In this document: in pieces, positions 7,894 to 18,571 of the stretch
Layout: each line of letters starts with the position of its first letter
How positions within the stretch are numbered: the stretch's first letter is position 1
NCBI RefSeq assembly: GCF_903915725.1
Contig: NZ_CAIWTY010000041.1
Span: 1-64,000 of the forward strand
From: an uncultured Rhodopila sp.
GTDB lineage: Bacteria; Pseudomonadota; Alphaproteobacteria; Acetobacterales; Acetobacteraceae
Direction of reading: 5' to 3'
DNA length: 64,000 nucleotides
Position numbers and translations under genes: made by a program
The notes under the pieces: model-generated
Seen by the model: the letters and a program-made list of their open reading frames with translations, nothing else
Told to the model about the DNA's origin: nothing
The model's database searches: none

Positions 7894-9651
7894 TCAAGTG
7901 TGCTTTCGCGGCCGTCCTCGGAACGGACGAATAGACGCAAGGGCCGCGAAATCCAGCTTGTTGAAGATGCTGAGGTCAATCTCGGAGGGCAACGGTGCCT
8001 CCGCAATCTCCTGGGCTTCGGTGCGGTTCATGCCCACCTGGCCGTAGCCTTCATGCACATCGGCGGTTTCGTGCCCCACCTGAAGCCGAATGGTACGCGG
8101 GTCAATCTTCAATTCCCGATCGCGGTTGATTTTCGCGTGCCGAAGGCCATGGAACTTGGCCATCAGACGAGGGTCAAGACCCGCCTTTCGGAATAGGCGG
8201 GACATCCGCTTCGAAGCGTTGTCAGCCGGATCGCGTGCGTCATGCAGGCTGTCAAAAATGAACCCCGTGCCCGACCGCGCCCACTCGATGAAGCCAATTC
8301 GGTCAAGTATGTCGTGCAAAACGAACCCGGACAGGGATTCATCGGTCTTGAAGGGGACCACGTCGAACTTCTCCCCTGTCCACACGACGGACCGCGGCAC
8401 GATATGCCAGCATCCGTGGTAACGAATGATATCCTCACGCCTTAGGAAAGTCAGGAGTCCAAGGCGGCGGCCGGTCAGGAAGCCCAACAAGGGCAGCATC
8501 GCTTCGGTCAACATGCCTGAGGCGACGCCCTCCGCGAAAACGTGGTTCAGGGACTCATAGTCGGGCGCCAGCCGAACGCGCTTTTTCCGCACGCCTTTGG
8601 GTATGATAATTCGCGCATTTTCAAGCGGATAAGGAATCTTTGCACTGAGGCACCCGCTGCGGATGATGGTCTTGACCTTGCCAAGATAATTGTTGACCAG
8701 CGTGCTCTCGGCGATGCCCCGCACGCCCGCCGTTTTGGCTTGCTCGATGTAGCGCCGCACGTCCTGAATGTCATAATCTTCGGTCTTCGAGATATTTGGC
8801 GGCATGAAGCTGACGTCGTTTACAAACGTCTGGAGGTCCTGCTGAGAGTATTCGTTGACCGGTTTGTCCTCGCAGAGCGCAAGGAAGACGGCTTTGCGAT
8901 GAAGGATGTACTTCAGTTCGTCATAGGTCGGCCCATGCGCTTCCAGCAGGGTCGTATAGTAGGCGTCAGCGGCCTGGCTGAAGAGCGGCCCGCGCGCCTT
9001 GGCGGACATCGCGGCAAGCTGTGCGGCCATGGCTTCCTGCCGGGCGGCCATCTCGGCGGCCCGTGCATCCTGCTTGGCAGCCATCTCGGCGAACATTCCA
9101 AGAAGGTCGGTCGAAGAACCCGCAGCCGATCCCGTCATCGGCAGAGGAGGTTCGCCCAGGTGCTCGCGGGCGGTGGCTTCATCGGTAATCACCCGACGAA
9201 AGTAGCCTTCGAGAGCCTTGCCTTGATTGCGTGCGAGAATCCCGCCCTGCGCCCTGTCGCAAGCGAGGTCCGCGAGGCCGTCCAGACCCGCCACGACCAT
9301 CCGCGGTGCAAGCTCCGGGACTGACGGGCTGCACCGATCCACGTCGTCGAGGCCAGCCAGGAGAGGAAGCAGAGCCATCGCGTCCGACCGCAACCGGGCG
9401 ACGATTTCCGTCCGTGAGTTGGTGTTGTGTTGGCCGGTCATCATGTCACGCCGCATCCGCTCCAGTTGGATGCTGGCGCCCATCGCCAACACCCGGGCCG
9501 CGCGCTGGGCACAGCGCTTGGGTATCCTGCCGAGCGTGATTCGGATCGGCGGCGTTCGCAAGGAAAAACCGCAATCGGCGGGCAGCCGCATCTGGAACAC
9601 CCAGGCGGTGCCGCGGCGGGTCAGGTGACGGCCATGCACAGCGGTGTACAA
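7894..9651 (-). CDS. int: Tyrosine-type site-specific integrase
   Basis: N-terminus HLTRRGTAWVFQMRLP; catalytic R in LTGRRLGLL, HGLRH box, QVGHETADVHEGYGQ; starts about 60 bp from the tRNA 3' end. Confidence 0.9.
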   Translation of the reverse strand: MYTAVHGRHLTRRGTAWVFQMRLPADCGFSLRTPPIRITLGRIPKRCAQRAARVLAMGASIQLERMRRDMMTGQHNTNSRTEIVARLRSDAMALLPLLAGLDDVDRCSPSVPELAPRMVVAGLDGLADLACDRAQGGILARNQGKALEGYFRRVITDEATAREHLGEPPLPMTGSAAGSSTDLLGMFAEMAAKQDARAAEMAARQEAMAAQLAAMSAKARGPLFSQAADAYYTTLLEAHGPTYDELKYILHRKAVFLALCEDKPVNEYSQQDLQTFVNDVSFMPPNISKTEDYDIQDVRRYIEQAKTAGVRGIAESTLVNNYLGKVKTIIRSGCLSAKIPYPLENARIIIPKGVRKKRVRLAPDYESLNHVFAEGVASGMLTEAMLPLLGFLTGRRLGLLTFLRREDIIRYHGCWHIVPRSVVWTGEKFDVVPFKTDESLSGFVLHDILDRIGFIEWARSGTGFIFDSLHDARDPADNASKRMSRLFRKAGLDPRLMAKFHGLRHAKINRDRELKIDPRTIRLQVGHETADVHEGYGQVGMNRTEAQEIAEAPLPSEIDLSIFNKLDFAALASIRPFRGRPRKHT

Positions 9652-9711
9652 TCCGGGTTACAATTTCGCCGGACACACCGCCCAAACCCCGGGAAATCTG
9701 CGGGAATTAAA

Positions 9712-9804
<93 letters not shown>

Positions 9805-9906
9805 GCCGGGGCAACATCCCCGAACCATCCGCTTGCACGAACAATCCGGACACGGCGTTTGCAACACGTCTTCTAGGCAACCGCCGCGCCGCGGTCAAAC
9901 CCGAAT

Positions 9907-10533
9907 CTAGCCCAGCGACACCTCGAAGCCCCGCGCCACTCCCGGACGCCCCATCATCGCCTCGTACCACCGCTTCACGTTCGGGAATTCAGCCAGATCG
10001 GTCCTGTGCCGCTCATGCCGCCAGGCCCATCCGACTACGGCGAAATCGGCAATCGAAATCTCATCGGCCACGAACTCGTGCGCTGCCAATCGGCGGTCCA
10101 GCACGCCATACAGCCGCGCGGTCTCCTTCGAATACCGCTCCAGCCCGTAGCGCTGGTCCTGCGGGTCCTCCACCGTCAGGAAGTGATGCACCTGCCCGGG
10201 CATCGGCCCGAACCCGCCCATCTGCCACATCAGCCACTCCAGCACCGGCACCTGCTTACGAAGCTCCGACGGATAGAACTGCCCGGTTTTCCGCCCGAGA
10301 TAGATCAAAATCGCCCCCGACTCGAACACGCTGATCGGTTCGCCGTCCGGCCCGTCGGGATCGATGATCGCGGGTATCCGGTTGTTCGGGCTGATCTTCA
10401 GGAAGTCCGGCGCGAACTGCTCGTTCTTCGAGATGTTGACGGGATGCACGTTGTAAGGCAGGCCCATCTCCTCCAGCGCGACGCTGATCTTGCGCCCGTT
10501 GGGCGTGTTCCATGTGTAAAGTTCAATCGGCAT
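9907..10533 (-). CDS. Glutathione S-transferase (YfcG/YghU-like)
   Basis: MPIELYTWNTPNGRKISVALEEMGLPYNVHPVNISKNEQFAPDFLKISPNNRIPAIIDPDGPDG.. Confidence 0.9.
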   Translation of the reverse strand: MPIELYTWNTPNGRKISVALEEMGLPYNVHPVNISKNEQFAPDFLKISPNNRIPAIIDPDGPDGEPISVFESGAILIYLGRKTGQFYPSELRKQVPVLEWLMWQMGGFGPMPGQVHHFLTVEDPQDQRYGLERYSKETARLYGVLDRRLAAHEFVADEISIADFAVVGWAWRHERHRTDLAEFPNVKRWYEAMMGRPGVARGFEVSLG

Positions 10534-10605
10534 GCGAGTTTCCTACCCGGCTTCAGGCCGAACAGTGGACACAGGCGCAGCCTTCGGCAAGAGGCGCACC
10601 CGCCA

Positions 10606-11376
10606 GTGAAGATCGCGACCTGGAACGTCAACTCCATCCGCCAGCGCGAGGGCCATGTGCAGCGCTGGCTGGAGAAAAACCAGCCCGACGTGCTGTTCCT
10701 GCAGGAGATCAAGTGCGAGACGGCCGCCTTTCCGTCGCTGCCGTTCCACGGCCTCGGCTACACGGCCGAGGCGGTCGGGCAGAAATCCTACAACGGCGTC
10801 GCCGTCCTGGCGCGGCAGCCGTTCACCGTCATGCATCGCGCTCTGCCGGGCTTGCCGGACGGCGACGCCCAGGCGCGCTACATCGAGATCGAAACCGGCG
10901 GCATCACCCTGATCGGCAACTACCTGCCGAACGGCAACTCCCGCGGGGATGAGGGGTTTGCCTACAAACTCGCCTGGATGGACTGCCTCGCCGCCCGTGC
11001 GCAGCTTCTGCTCGACGCCGATCGGCCGGTGGTGATCACGGGGGACTTCAACGTGTGCCCGGCGGACGTGGATTTCGCACCCGGGGCGCTGCCGCCGACG
11101 GATGCGCTGGTGCGGCCCGAAAGCCGCCAGCGCTTCCGCCGCCTGCTGTGGATGGGCCTGACCGACGCAATACGGGCGGTGCACCCGCACGGTCCGGTCT
11201 ACACGTTCTGGGACTACCAGGCCGGCGCCTGGCAGCGCGACATGGGGCTGCGCATCGACCACGCGCTGCTGTCGCCTACGCTGGCGGAGCGGCTGGTGTC
11301 AGCCGAACCCGACAGGCAGGAGCGCGACCAGCCGCAGCCGTCGGACCACGTGCCGGTGACCGTGGTAATCCGCTGA
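10606..11376 (+). CDS. xth: Exodeoxyribonuclease III
   Basis: VKIATWNVNSIRQR..DVLFLQEIKCE...GNYLPNGNS..VVITGDFNVCPADVD...DMGLRIDHALLSP..SDHVPV; GTG start. Confidence 0.9.
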   Translation: MKIATWNVNSIRQREGHVQRWLEKNQPDVLFLQEIKCETAAFPSLPFHGLGYTAEAVGQKSYNGVAVLARQPFTVMHRALPGLPDGDAQARYIEIETGGITLIGNYLPNGNSRGDEGFAYKLAWMDCLAARAQLLLDADRPVVITGDFNVCPADVDFAPGALPPTDALVRPESRQRFRRLLWMGLTDAIRAVHPHGPVYTFWDYQAGAWQRDMGLRIDHALLSPTLAERLVSAEPDRQERDQPQPSDHVPVTVVIR

Positions 11377-11381
11377 AAGCT

Positions 11382-11702
11382 TCAATGCTCCCAATGGGCG
11401 GGACGCCAGATGTACCGGCCCTCACGCGGAGACCAGATCCAGCGGCCTTCGACGTAGTGTCCGTACGACGGACGCGTCTGGATATAACGGCCGCCGATCC
11501 AGATGTAGCGGTAGCCGTCCCATTGCCAGTGACCGGGCTGCCAGATCACCCTGCCGCCGGGCGGCGGCGGGACGACCTCCACCCGAGGCGGCGGAATCGG
11601 CGCATAGCGCGGCGGCGGCGGGGGTTGCGCGCTCGCCGTCCCGATCGTCAGCAGGACGGCGGCCGCGCCGGCAACAAGCCACTTCATCAACAGACTCCTC
11701 AT
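11382..11702 (-). CDS. YXWGXW-type repeat secreted protein
   Basis: Signal peptide then VIWQPGHWQWDGYRYIWIGGRYIQTRPSYGHYVEGRWIWSPREGRYIWRPAHWEH. Confidence 0.75.
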   Translation of the reverse strand: MRSLLMKWLVAGAAAVLLTIGTASAQPPPPPRYAPIPPPRVEVVPPPPGGRVIWQPGHWQWDGYRYIWIGGRYIQTRPSYGHYVEGRWIWSPREGRYIWRPAHWEH

Positions 11703-11769
11703 GCAACGCCCGGCACCTATGCCACGTCCGATCGTAACCTCGCATGCCGGATCGTAACAGACGTGCCGG

Positions 11770-13494
11770 TCAGATATTGGCGTAACAGTGGGATTCCGCC
11801 GTTGTTCCCGGATGAGTCGTCGCCCCCAGATGCGCCGGCCCGACCAGCTGGGCGTATTTCCAGATTGCGCCCGCGTTGTAGTCGGTCCGCCGGGGAGTCC
11901 ACGCGGCTTTCCGGGCTGCCAGTTCGGCCTCCGGGACGATCAGGTCGATCGTCCCCTTGTCGGCATCGATGACGATCCGGTCGCCGTCCTTCAGCAAGCC
12001 GATGGGCCCGCCCACCGCGGCTTCGGGGCCGACATGGCCGATGCAGAAGCCGCGCGTCGCGCCGGAGAAACGCCCGTCGGTGATCAGCGCGACCTGCTCG
12101 CCCATGCCCTGGCCATAGATCGCGCTGGTGGTGGACAGCATCTCCCGCATCCCCGGACCGCCTTTCGGGCCTTCGTAGCGGATGACGATGACGTCACCCG
12201 CCTTGTAGGCGCGGGCTTCGACCGCGGCGAAGGCTTCTTCCTCCGAGTCGAAGCACAGGGCGGTGCCCTCGAAGCGCAAATTGTGCAGGCCGGCGACCTT
12301 CACGATCGCGCCGTCGGGTGCCAGGCTGCCCTTCAGGCCGACAACGCCTCCGGTGGGGGAGATCGGGTTGGAGACCGTATAGATCACGTCCTGGCCGGTC
12401 GGGAACACCACGTCCTTATGGTTTTCCGCCAGCGTCCTGCCGGTGACGGTCAGGCAGTCGCCATGCAACAGGCCGCCATCGAGCAGAGCCTTGATGATCA
12501 CCGGGATGCCGCCCACCGTATGCACATCGAACGCCACATATTTCCCGCCCGGCTTCAGATCGGCGATGTACGGCGTGCGGCGCATGATCTCCACCACGTC
12601 GTCCATGGTGAAGCGGATGCCGGCTTCATGCGCCAGGGCCGGAAGATGCAGTCCGGCATTGGTCGATCCGCCGGTAGCACCGACGATCACGGCAGCATTC
12701 TGCAATGCTTTCAGCGTAACGATGTCGCGCGGCCGGATGTTCTGCTCGATCAGGTTCATCACCGCGCGGCCTGACTCGACAGCGAAACGGTCGCGTTCTT
12801 CGTAGGGGGCGGGGGCGCCGGCGGAACCGGGCAGGGCGAGGCCGATGGCCTCCGACACCGTCGCCATCGTGTTGGCGGTGAACTGGCCGCCGCACGCGCC
12901 GGCGGAGGGGCAGGCGACACATTCCAGCTCATGCAGTTCGGCGTCGGTCATGCCGCCGGAGGCGTGCTGGCCGACGGCTTCGAAGACATCGACCACGGTG
13001 ACGTCGCGGCCCTGGAATTTTCCGGGCAGGATGGAGCCGCCATACATGAACACGCTGGGAATATTCAGGCGCAGCATCGCCATCATCATGCCGGGCAGCG
13101 ACTTGTCGCAGCCGGCCAGGCCAACCAATGCGTCATAACAATGACCGCGCACGGTGAGTTCGACGCTGTCGGCGATCAGCTCGCGCGACACCAGCGACGA
13201 CTTCATGCCCTGGTGGCCCATGGCGATGCCGTCGGTGACGGTGATGGTGGTGAACTCGCGCGCGGTGCCCCCGGTTTCTGAGACGCCTTTTTTCACCGAC
13301 TGCGCCTGGCGGTTGAGCGCGATGTTGCAGGGCGCGGCCTCGTTCCAGCAGGTGGCGACGCCGACGAAGGGCTGGTCGATCTCGTCCTCGGTCAGGCCCA
13401 TGGCGTAGTAGTAGCTGCGGTGCGGCGCCCGCGTCGGCCCCACGGTGACATGGCGCGACGGCATCTTGGACTTGTCCCAACGCCTGGTGAGCAT
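11770..13494 (-). CDS. ilvD: Dihydroxy-acid dehydratase
   Basis: Full-length match to IlvD landmarks ([97 protein letters not shown]). Confidence 0.97.
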   Translation of the reverse strand: MLTRRWDKSKMPSRHVTVGPTRAPHRSYYYAMGLTEDEIDQPFVGVATCWNEAAPCNIALNRQAQSVKKGVSETGGTAREFTTITVTDGIAMGHQGMKSSLVSRELIADSVELTVRGHCYDALVGLAGCDKSLPGMMMAMLRLNIPSVFMYGGSILPGKFQGRDVTVVDVFEAVGQHASGGMTDAELHELECVACPSAGACGGQFTANTMATVSEAIGLALPGSAGAPAPYEERDRFAVESGRAVMNLIEQNIRPRDIVTLKALQNAAVIVGATGGSTNAGLHLPALAHEAGIRFTMDDVVEIMRRTPYIADLKPGGKYVAFDVHTVGGIPVIIKALLDGGLLHGDCLTVTGRTLAENHKDVVFPTGQDVIYTVSNPISPTGGVVGLKGSLAPDGAIVKVAGLHNLRFEGTALCFDSEEEAFAAVEARAYKAGDVIVIRYEGPKGGPGMREMLSTTSAIYGQGMGEQVALITDGRFSGATRGFCIGHVGPEAAVGGPIGLLKDGDRIVIDADKGTIDLIVPEAELAARKAAWTPRRTDYNAGAIWKYAQLVGPAHLGATTHPGTTAESHCYANI

Positions 13495-13665
13495 TGCGGT
13501 TCTCCCTGGTTTATGGCTGCGACGGGGAGGGTCGCATATTGGCTGTGGCGTCTCAATGTCGGGGGGGCGCCGGGGTGTCGTCCGGTTTGGCCTTTCCTTC
13601 CGGCATTCTACTTGTTGACAATGCACGATGAACGCAACGACAAAGCTGGCATCAAGGAGAATCCG

Positions 13666-13953
13666 ATGCGTTTGCTACACTTTGTAACGATCACAGTCGC
13701 TGCGGCCATTGTTATTGCGGCCCCCGGTGCCAGGGCTGCGGACCCGGATTTCTGCCGGGATTACGCACGTTCGGCGGTCGAGCAGGCGCATCGCGCCGAG
13801 CACATCCGATCCTGCGCATACTTGATCGACAGCCCCCGTTTCTCGCCCGACTGGCGGAGCCATTACGAATGGTGTCTCAACGCCCACCACCACGAGGCGG
13901 ACGAGGAGCGGGAGCGGAGGCACGAAGCGCTGGAGCGGTGCGGGTATCGCTGA
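13666..13953 (+). CDS. Small secreted hypothetical protein
   Basis: aaggagaatccgATG SD; signal peptide [44 protein letters not shown]. Confidence 0.6.
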   Translation: MRLLHFVTITVAAAIVIAAPGARAADPDFCRDYARSAVEQAHRAEHIRSCAYLIDSPRFSPDWRSHYEWCLNAHHHEADEERERRHEALERCGYR

Positions 13954-14027
13954 GCAGGAAAACCGGACTCCGCCCGGGCCGTGTCAGGCCCGGTATTGAA
14001 AACCACTCTTCGGCGGGCCGCCCCGTC

Positions 14028-14104
14028 ATGCCGACCGAGATCGGCATCCACGCCTTCCTCAATCGGCACCGCAAAGGCGTGGATGGTGCGCCTGCGCGCA
14101 CCAT
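14028..14104. repeat. REP/BIME-like pair of inverted palindromes
   Basis: gtcATGCCGA-ccgaga-TCGGCATccacgcc followed by ggcgtggATGGTGCGC-ctgc-GCGCACCATgac; outer arms are reverse complements of each other. Confidence 0.7.
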
Positions 14105-14254
14105 GACGAGAAGGCGGCAGCCGGCCCGTCGACCTCCTATTTTGCCGCCAATGGGGCCTTCGGCCGCAACGGCGTAATCGCGTTTCGCCAATGGGGCCTC
14201 ATTGGGCCGTTTGATCTCCCTTGGCGCGGCCGTGTTCATCGCGGAGTGGATGCC

Positions 14255-14434
14255 CTACCGTCCCCCCGCAACCGGCGCACAATCCCGCCGCCCCGACGCC
14301 ACGCAATCCTGGATCGCCGCGGCGTGCCGCAACTGCTGCATCACGAACAGCACGCCGACGATCAGCACCGCGATCAGCCCCAGCCCGACCACCGCCCGCC
14401 ACGGCGACCCGCCGCCTCGCTCATCCTCAGCCAT
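14255..14434 (-). CDS. Small single-TM protein downstream of the DppF-type ATPase
   Basis: MAEDERGGGSPWRAVVGLGLIAVLIVGVLFVMQQLRHAAAIQDCVASGRRDC; start lies a few bases from the end of the ATPase gene. Confidence 0.45.
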   Translation of the reverse strand: MAEDERGGGSPWRAVVGLGLIAVLIVGVLFVMQQLRHAAAIQDCVASGRRDCAPVAGGR

Positions 14435-15419
14435 CGCGCGCTTCCTCAACCGCGTGGCAGGCGACCGAAACGCCGCCCACCGTCACATGCCCCGGCTTCT
14501 CCACCCGGCACCGTTCCCGCGCAAGCGGGCACCGCGGATGGAACGCGCACCCGCCCGGGGGCGAAATCGGACTCGGCAACTCCCCGCCGACGGGAGTCCG
14601 CCACCGGCCGATGGCCTCCAGATCCGGGATCGCATCGAGCAGCAGCCGCGTATAGGGATGCAGCGGCGTCCGGAACACCGCCTCCGCCGGGCCCTGTTCG
14701 ACGATACGCCCGAGATACATCACCCCCAGCCCGTCGGCCATGTGCCGCACCACCGCCAGGTTATGCGAAATGAACAGGTAGGTCAGCCCGAGCCGCTGCT
14801 GCAGATCCCGCATCAAATTCAGGATTTGCGCCTGAACGGAAACGTCCAGCGCGCTCGTCGGCTCATCGCATACGAGAAAATCCGGCTCGCTCGCCAGCGC
14901 CCGGGCGATCGAAATCCGCTGCCGCTGGCCGCCGGAGAACTCGTGCGGATACCGCTCCCCGTCCCGCGCCGTCAGCCGCACCGAGGCCAGCAGCGATCCC
15001 ACCCGCGCCCGCGCCGCCCCGGCGTCCCGCGCCAGCCCGAAAGTCCGGATTGGTTCGGCCACGATGTCCGCCACCCGCCACCGCGGGTTCAGCGACGCAT
15101 ACGGGTCCTGGAAGATCATGTTCATCCGCCGCCGCAGCGCCGGCTCCGCCCGCGCCACGGACAGGTCTCGTCCTTCGAACCGCATTACCCCGCCGCTCGG
15201 CCGGTAAAGCCCGACCGCCAGCCGCGCGATCGTCGATTTGCCGCAGCCGGATTCGCCAACCAACGCGAAGGTGGTGCCGCGCGGGATGGCGAAGGACACG
15301 TCGTCAACCGCCCGCAACAGCCGCCGCCCCTCGCGGGACAATACCCGCTGCAACGCCGGGCGCGACACGTCGAAGACATGGGAAACCCCGATCGCCTCCA
15401 GCACCGGCGCCTCAGCCAT
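14427..15419 (-). CDS. Oligopeptide/dipeptide ABC transporter ATP-binding protein (DppF/OppF type)
   Basis: Walker A GESGCGKSTIA, FSGGQRQRISIARALASEPDFLVCDEPTSALDVS, C-terminal oligo_HPY CAFHPRCPLARERC. Confidence 0.9.
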   Translation of the reverse strand: MAEAPVLEAIGVSHVFDVSRPALQRVLSREGRRLLRAVDDVSFAIPRGTTFALVGESGCGKSTIARLAVGLYRPSGGVMRFEGRDLSVARAEPALRRRMNMIFQDPYASLNPRWRVADIVAEPIRTFGLARDAGAARARVGSLLASVRLTARDGERYPHEFSGGQRQRISIARALASEPDFLVCDEPTSALDVSVQAQILNLMRDLQQRLGLTYLFISHNLAVVRHMADGLGVMYLGRIVEQGPAEAVFRTPLHPYTRLLLDAIPDLEAIGRWRTPVGGELPSPISPPGGCAFHPRCPLARERCRVEKPGHVTVGGVSVACHAVEEARDG

Positions 15420-16374
15420 CGGCGTGCAGCCAGCAAGCGGCCCGCGTTGCCCCGGCCGCCAGCAAGTCCGGCTGCTCCGCCGAACAGCGCGCAAACGCCC
15501 GCGGGCAGCGCGGATGGAAGCGGCAGCCGGAGGGTATCGCATCCAGTCGGGGCATCGACCCGTCGATCTGCCGCAGCCGCTCCACCCGATGCTCCAGCGA
15601 CGGAATGCTCGCCATCAGCCCCTCTGTATACGGATGCGCCGATCGGCGGATGACATCGCCAACCGGTCCGATCTCCGCGATGCGGCCGGCATACATCACC
15701 GCCACCCTATCGGCCGTCTCCGCAATGACGCCCATATCGTGGGTGATCAGCATGACCGCCGTGCCATGGTCGCGGGTCAGTTCCTTCAGCAGAGTAATGA
15801 TCTGCGCCTGGATGGAAACGTCCAACGCCGTCGTCGGCTCATCGGCGATCACCAGCGCCGGTTCGGCGCACAGCGCCAATGCGATCACCACACGCTGCCG
15901 CTGGCCGCCGGAGAATTCATGTGGATACGCATCGATGCGCTGCGCGGCGGCGGGTATGCCGACACGTTCCAACCATGCCACGGCGCGACGCCTTGCCTCG
16001 GCGTCGGAGAAGCCCAGATGCGCCTGCATCGTCTCGGTCAACTGCCGCCCGATCGTATACAGCGGGTTCAAGGTCGTCAGCGGGTCCTGGAAGATCATGC
16101 CGATGCGCCGCCCGCGGATGCGCCGCAGTGTCTCGGCGGGCAGATTGTCGATCCGAGCGCCGTCCAGCCGCACCTCGCCGCCGGCGATGCGTCCGGGGCG
16201 TTCCAGCAGGCCGACGATGGCGACACCGGTCAGCGACTTGCCGGCGCCGGATTCGCCGACGACGCCCAGCACCTCGCCGGCCTCGATTGCGAACGACACC
16301 CGATCCAATGCCCTCAGCACGCCGCGGCGGGTCGGGAACTCGACGGTCAGGTCCCGCACCTCCAGCAGCGGCAT
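15412..16374 (-). CDS. Dipeptide ABC transporter ATP-binding protein (DppD/OppD type)
   Basis: GESGAGKSLTGVAIVGLL, FSGGQRQRVVIALALCAEPALVIADEPTTALDVSIQAQI, CRFHPRCPRAFARC. Confidence 0.9.
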   Translation of the reverse strand: MPLLEVRDLTVEFPTRRGVLRALDRVSFAIEAGEVLGVVGESGAGKSLTGVAIVGLLERPGRIAGGEVRLDGARIDNLPAETLRRIRGRRIGMIFQDPLTTLNPLYTIGRQLTETMQAHLGFSDAEARRRAVAWLERVGIPAAAQRIDAYPHEFSGGQRQRVVIALALCAEPALVIADEPTTALDVSIQAQIITLLKELTRDHGTAVMLITHDMGVIAETADRVAVMYAGRIAEIGPVGDVIRRSAHPYTEGLMASIPSLEHRVERLRQIDGSMPRLDAIPSGCRFHPRCPRAFARCSAEQPDLLAAGATRAACWLHADG

Positions 16375-17279
16375 CAGCGCAGCCTCGGGTTCAGCGCATC
16401 GCGCAGCCAGTCGCCCAGCAGGTTGATCGCCAGCACCATCAGCACCAGGGTCAGCCCCGGAAAGACGCTCACCCACCATTGGCCGCTGAACAGGAAATCG
16501 TCGCCGAAGCGGATCAGCGTGCCCAGCGAGGGCTGCGTCGGCGGCAGCCCGACGCCCAGGAACGACAGCGTCGCCTCGGCGATGATCGCCAGCCCCAGGC
16601 CGAGCGTGCCGATGACCAGCACCGGGCCGATGACGTTCGGCAGCACGTGGGACAGCATGATCCGCCATGACGGCACGCCGATGATGCGTGCCGCCATGAC
16701 GTAGTCCTTGCCGCGCTCGACCAGGGTGGAGCCGCGGACGGTGCGGGCGAAGTTCGGCCACAGGCTGATGCCGATGGCGAAGATGATGACGTCGATCTGC
16801 AAGGCGTCGCGCATCGTCCGGGGCAGGGCGGCACTGATCACGCCATCGACCAGCAGCGCCGTCAGGATGGACGGAAAGGTCAGTTGCACGTCGGCGACGC
16901 GCATCAGCACGGTGTCGAGCAAGCCGCCCACGTAGCCCGCCAGCAGCCCGATGCCGACTCCCACGACGATCGCGAACAGCACCGAGGACACGCCGACAAG
17001 CAGGCTGATCCGCATGCCGTACATGATGGCGGACAGGATATCGCGGCCCTGGTTGTCGGTCCCCAGCGGGTTGGACCAGTCGGCGTCCGGCACGCCAATC
17101 GGCGGCTTGAAGCTGTCCAGCAGCGACAGCGACGCCACGTCCATCGGGTCATGCGGCGCCAGCCACGGCGCGAACGCGGCCGCGACAATCAGGATCAAGG
17201 CGACCAAAGCGGACCCCATCGCCACCGGAGAATTGCGGAAGCTATAGGCCAGGTCGCTGTCCCAGATGCGTCCGAGCAT
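16374..17279 (-). CDS. Dipeptide ABC transporter permease (DppC type)
   Basis: NPLGTDNQGRDILSAIMYGMRISLLVGVSSVLFAIVVGVGIGLLAGYVGG, LSHVLPNVIGPVLV; ATGA overlap with the DppD-type gene. Confidence 0.88.
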   Translation of the reverse strand: MLGRIWDSDLAYSFRNSPVAMGSALVALILIVAAAFAPWLAPHDPMDVASLSLLDSFKPPIGVPDADWSNPLGTDNQGRDILSAIMYGMRISLLVGVSSVLFAIVVGVGIGLLAGYVGGLLDTVLMRVADVQLTFPSILTALLVDGVISAALPRTMRDALQIDVIIFAIGISLWPNFARTVRGSTLVERGKDYVMAARIIGVPSWRIMLSHVLPNVIGPVLVIGTLGLGLAIIAEATLSFLGVGLPPTQPSLGTLIRFGDDFLFSGQWWVSVFPGLTLVLMVLAINLLGDWLRDALNPRLR

Positions 17280-18250
17280 CAGCGGGCCGCCCGCAGTCGC
17301 GGATCGACCGCGTAATACAGCAAATCCACGGTCAAGTTGATCAGCACGAACACCAGCGCGATCAGCAGCAGATAGGCCGACATCACCGGGATGTCCGCCA
17401 CCGCCACCGACTGCACCAGCAGCAGGCCCATCCCCGGCCACTGAAACACCGTCTCCGTCACCAGGCTGAACGCCACGATGCCGCCGAACTGCAGCCCGAT
17501 GATGGTGATCACCGGCACCAGCGTGTTCTTCAGCGCATGCCCGAAGTTGATCGAGCGGTCGGTCAACCCGCGCGCCCGCGCGAACTTAATGTAGTCGGTG
17601 CGCAGCACCTCCAGCATCTCCGCCCGCACCAGCCGCATGATCAGCGTCATCTGGAACATCCCGAGGGTGATCGCCGGCAGGATCAGCGCCCGCAGCCCGG
17701 CCAGCGAGGTGAACCCGGTCGTCCACCATGACCCGATATGCACCACCGGGCCGCGGCCGAAGCTCGGCAGCCAGCCGAGCCAGACCGAAAACAGCAGGAT
17801 CAGCAGGATGCCCAGCAGGAATGTCGGCAGCGACACGCCCATCAGGCTGACCATCATGAACAGCCGCGACAGCCAGGTGTTGCGGTGGATCCCGGTATAG
17901 ACGCCCATCGGCACGCCGATGCACAGCGCCAGCACGGAGGCGGTCACGGCGAGTTCAAGCGTCGCCGGCAGTCGCTCCGCCAGCAGCGAGGAGACCGGCT
18001 GCGCCAGCCGGTAGCTGATGCCGAAATTGCCGTGCAGCGCGTTCCACAGGAAATGGCCGTACTGCACGAAGAACGGCTGGTCCAGGCCAAGCTGGTGTAT
18101 CAGCTCCAGCCGCTGGGCCTCGGTATGGTCCTGGCCGAGCAGGATGGTCACCGGGTCGCCGACATAGGCAAACAGGGCGAAGGCGATGAAGCCGACGACC
18201 AGCAGGACGGGGATGGCCTGGAGCAGGCGGGAGAGGATGAATCCGAACAT
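17279..18250 (-). CDS. Dipeptide ABC transporter permease (DppB type)
   Basis: MFGFILSRLLQAIPVLLVVGFIAFALFAYVGDPVTILLGQDHTEAQ..., RARGLTDRSINFGHALKNTLVPVITIIGLQ. Confidence 0.88.
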   Translation of the reverse strand: MFGFILSRLLQAIPVLLVVGFIAFALFAYVGDPVTILLGQDHTEAQRLELIHQLGLDQPFFVQYGHFLWNALHGNFGISYRLAQPVSSLLAERLPATLELAVTASVLALCIGVPMGVYTGIHRNTWLSRLFMMVSLMGVSLPTFLLGILLILLFSVWLGWLPSFGRGPVVHIGSWWTTGFTSLAGLRALILPAITLGMFQMTLIMRLVRAEMLEVLRTDYIKFARARGLTDRSINFGHALKNTLVPVITIIGLQFGGIVAFSLVTETVFQWPGMGLLLVQSVAVADIPVMSAYLLLIALVFVLINLTVDLLYYAVDPRLRAAR

Positions 18251-18571
18251 GCGGGATCGAACTAAGGCGGAAGCCCATCCGCTTGCCAAGAGGGCACCCC
18301 CGCCGCTGCGTTTCCGCCCGGATCGGCTTGCGAGTGATAGAACAATGTGCGGCGCGCCGCCTGCCGAGTTCAGCATGCCGTGCGCGGCCGCCGCGCCGAT
18401 CCGCGGCAAACCGCCGATCGGCCCGAAAACCGGACTTTGGGCCCCAATTCGAGTCTGCAACTTACACCAACGTGAATGGACAACAGCAAGCCGAGACGGA
18501 GTGTCGTTGCCGAACCCGTTTCGATTGCGAACGTGTGGGGACAGGGTCTAAAATCGGAGAAGGAACGATTA

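Noticed and set aside
7509-7897. Small ORFs between the GIY-YIG and integrase genes
   Set aside because: No SD support, no recognisable motifs, mutually overlapping frames; left unannotated.
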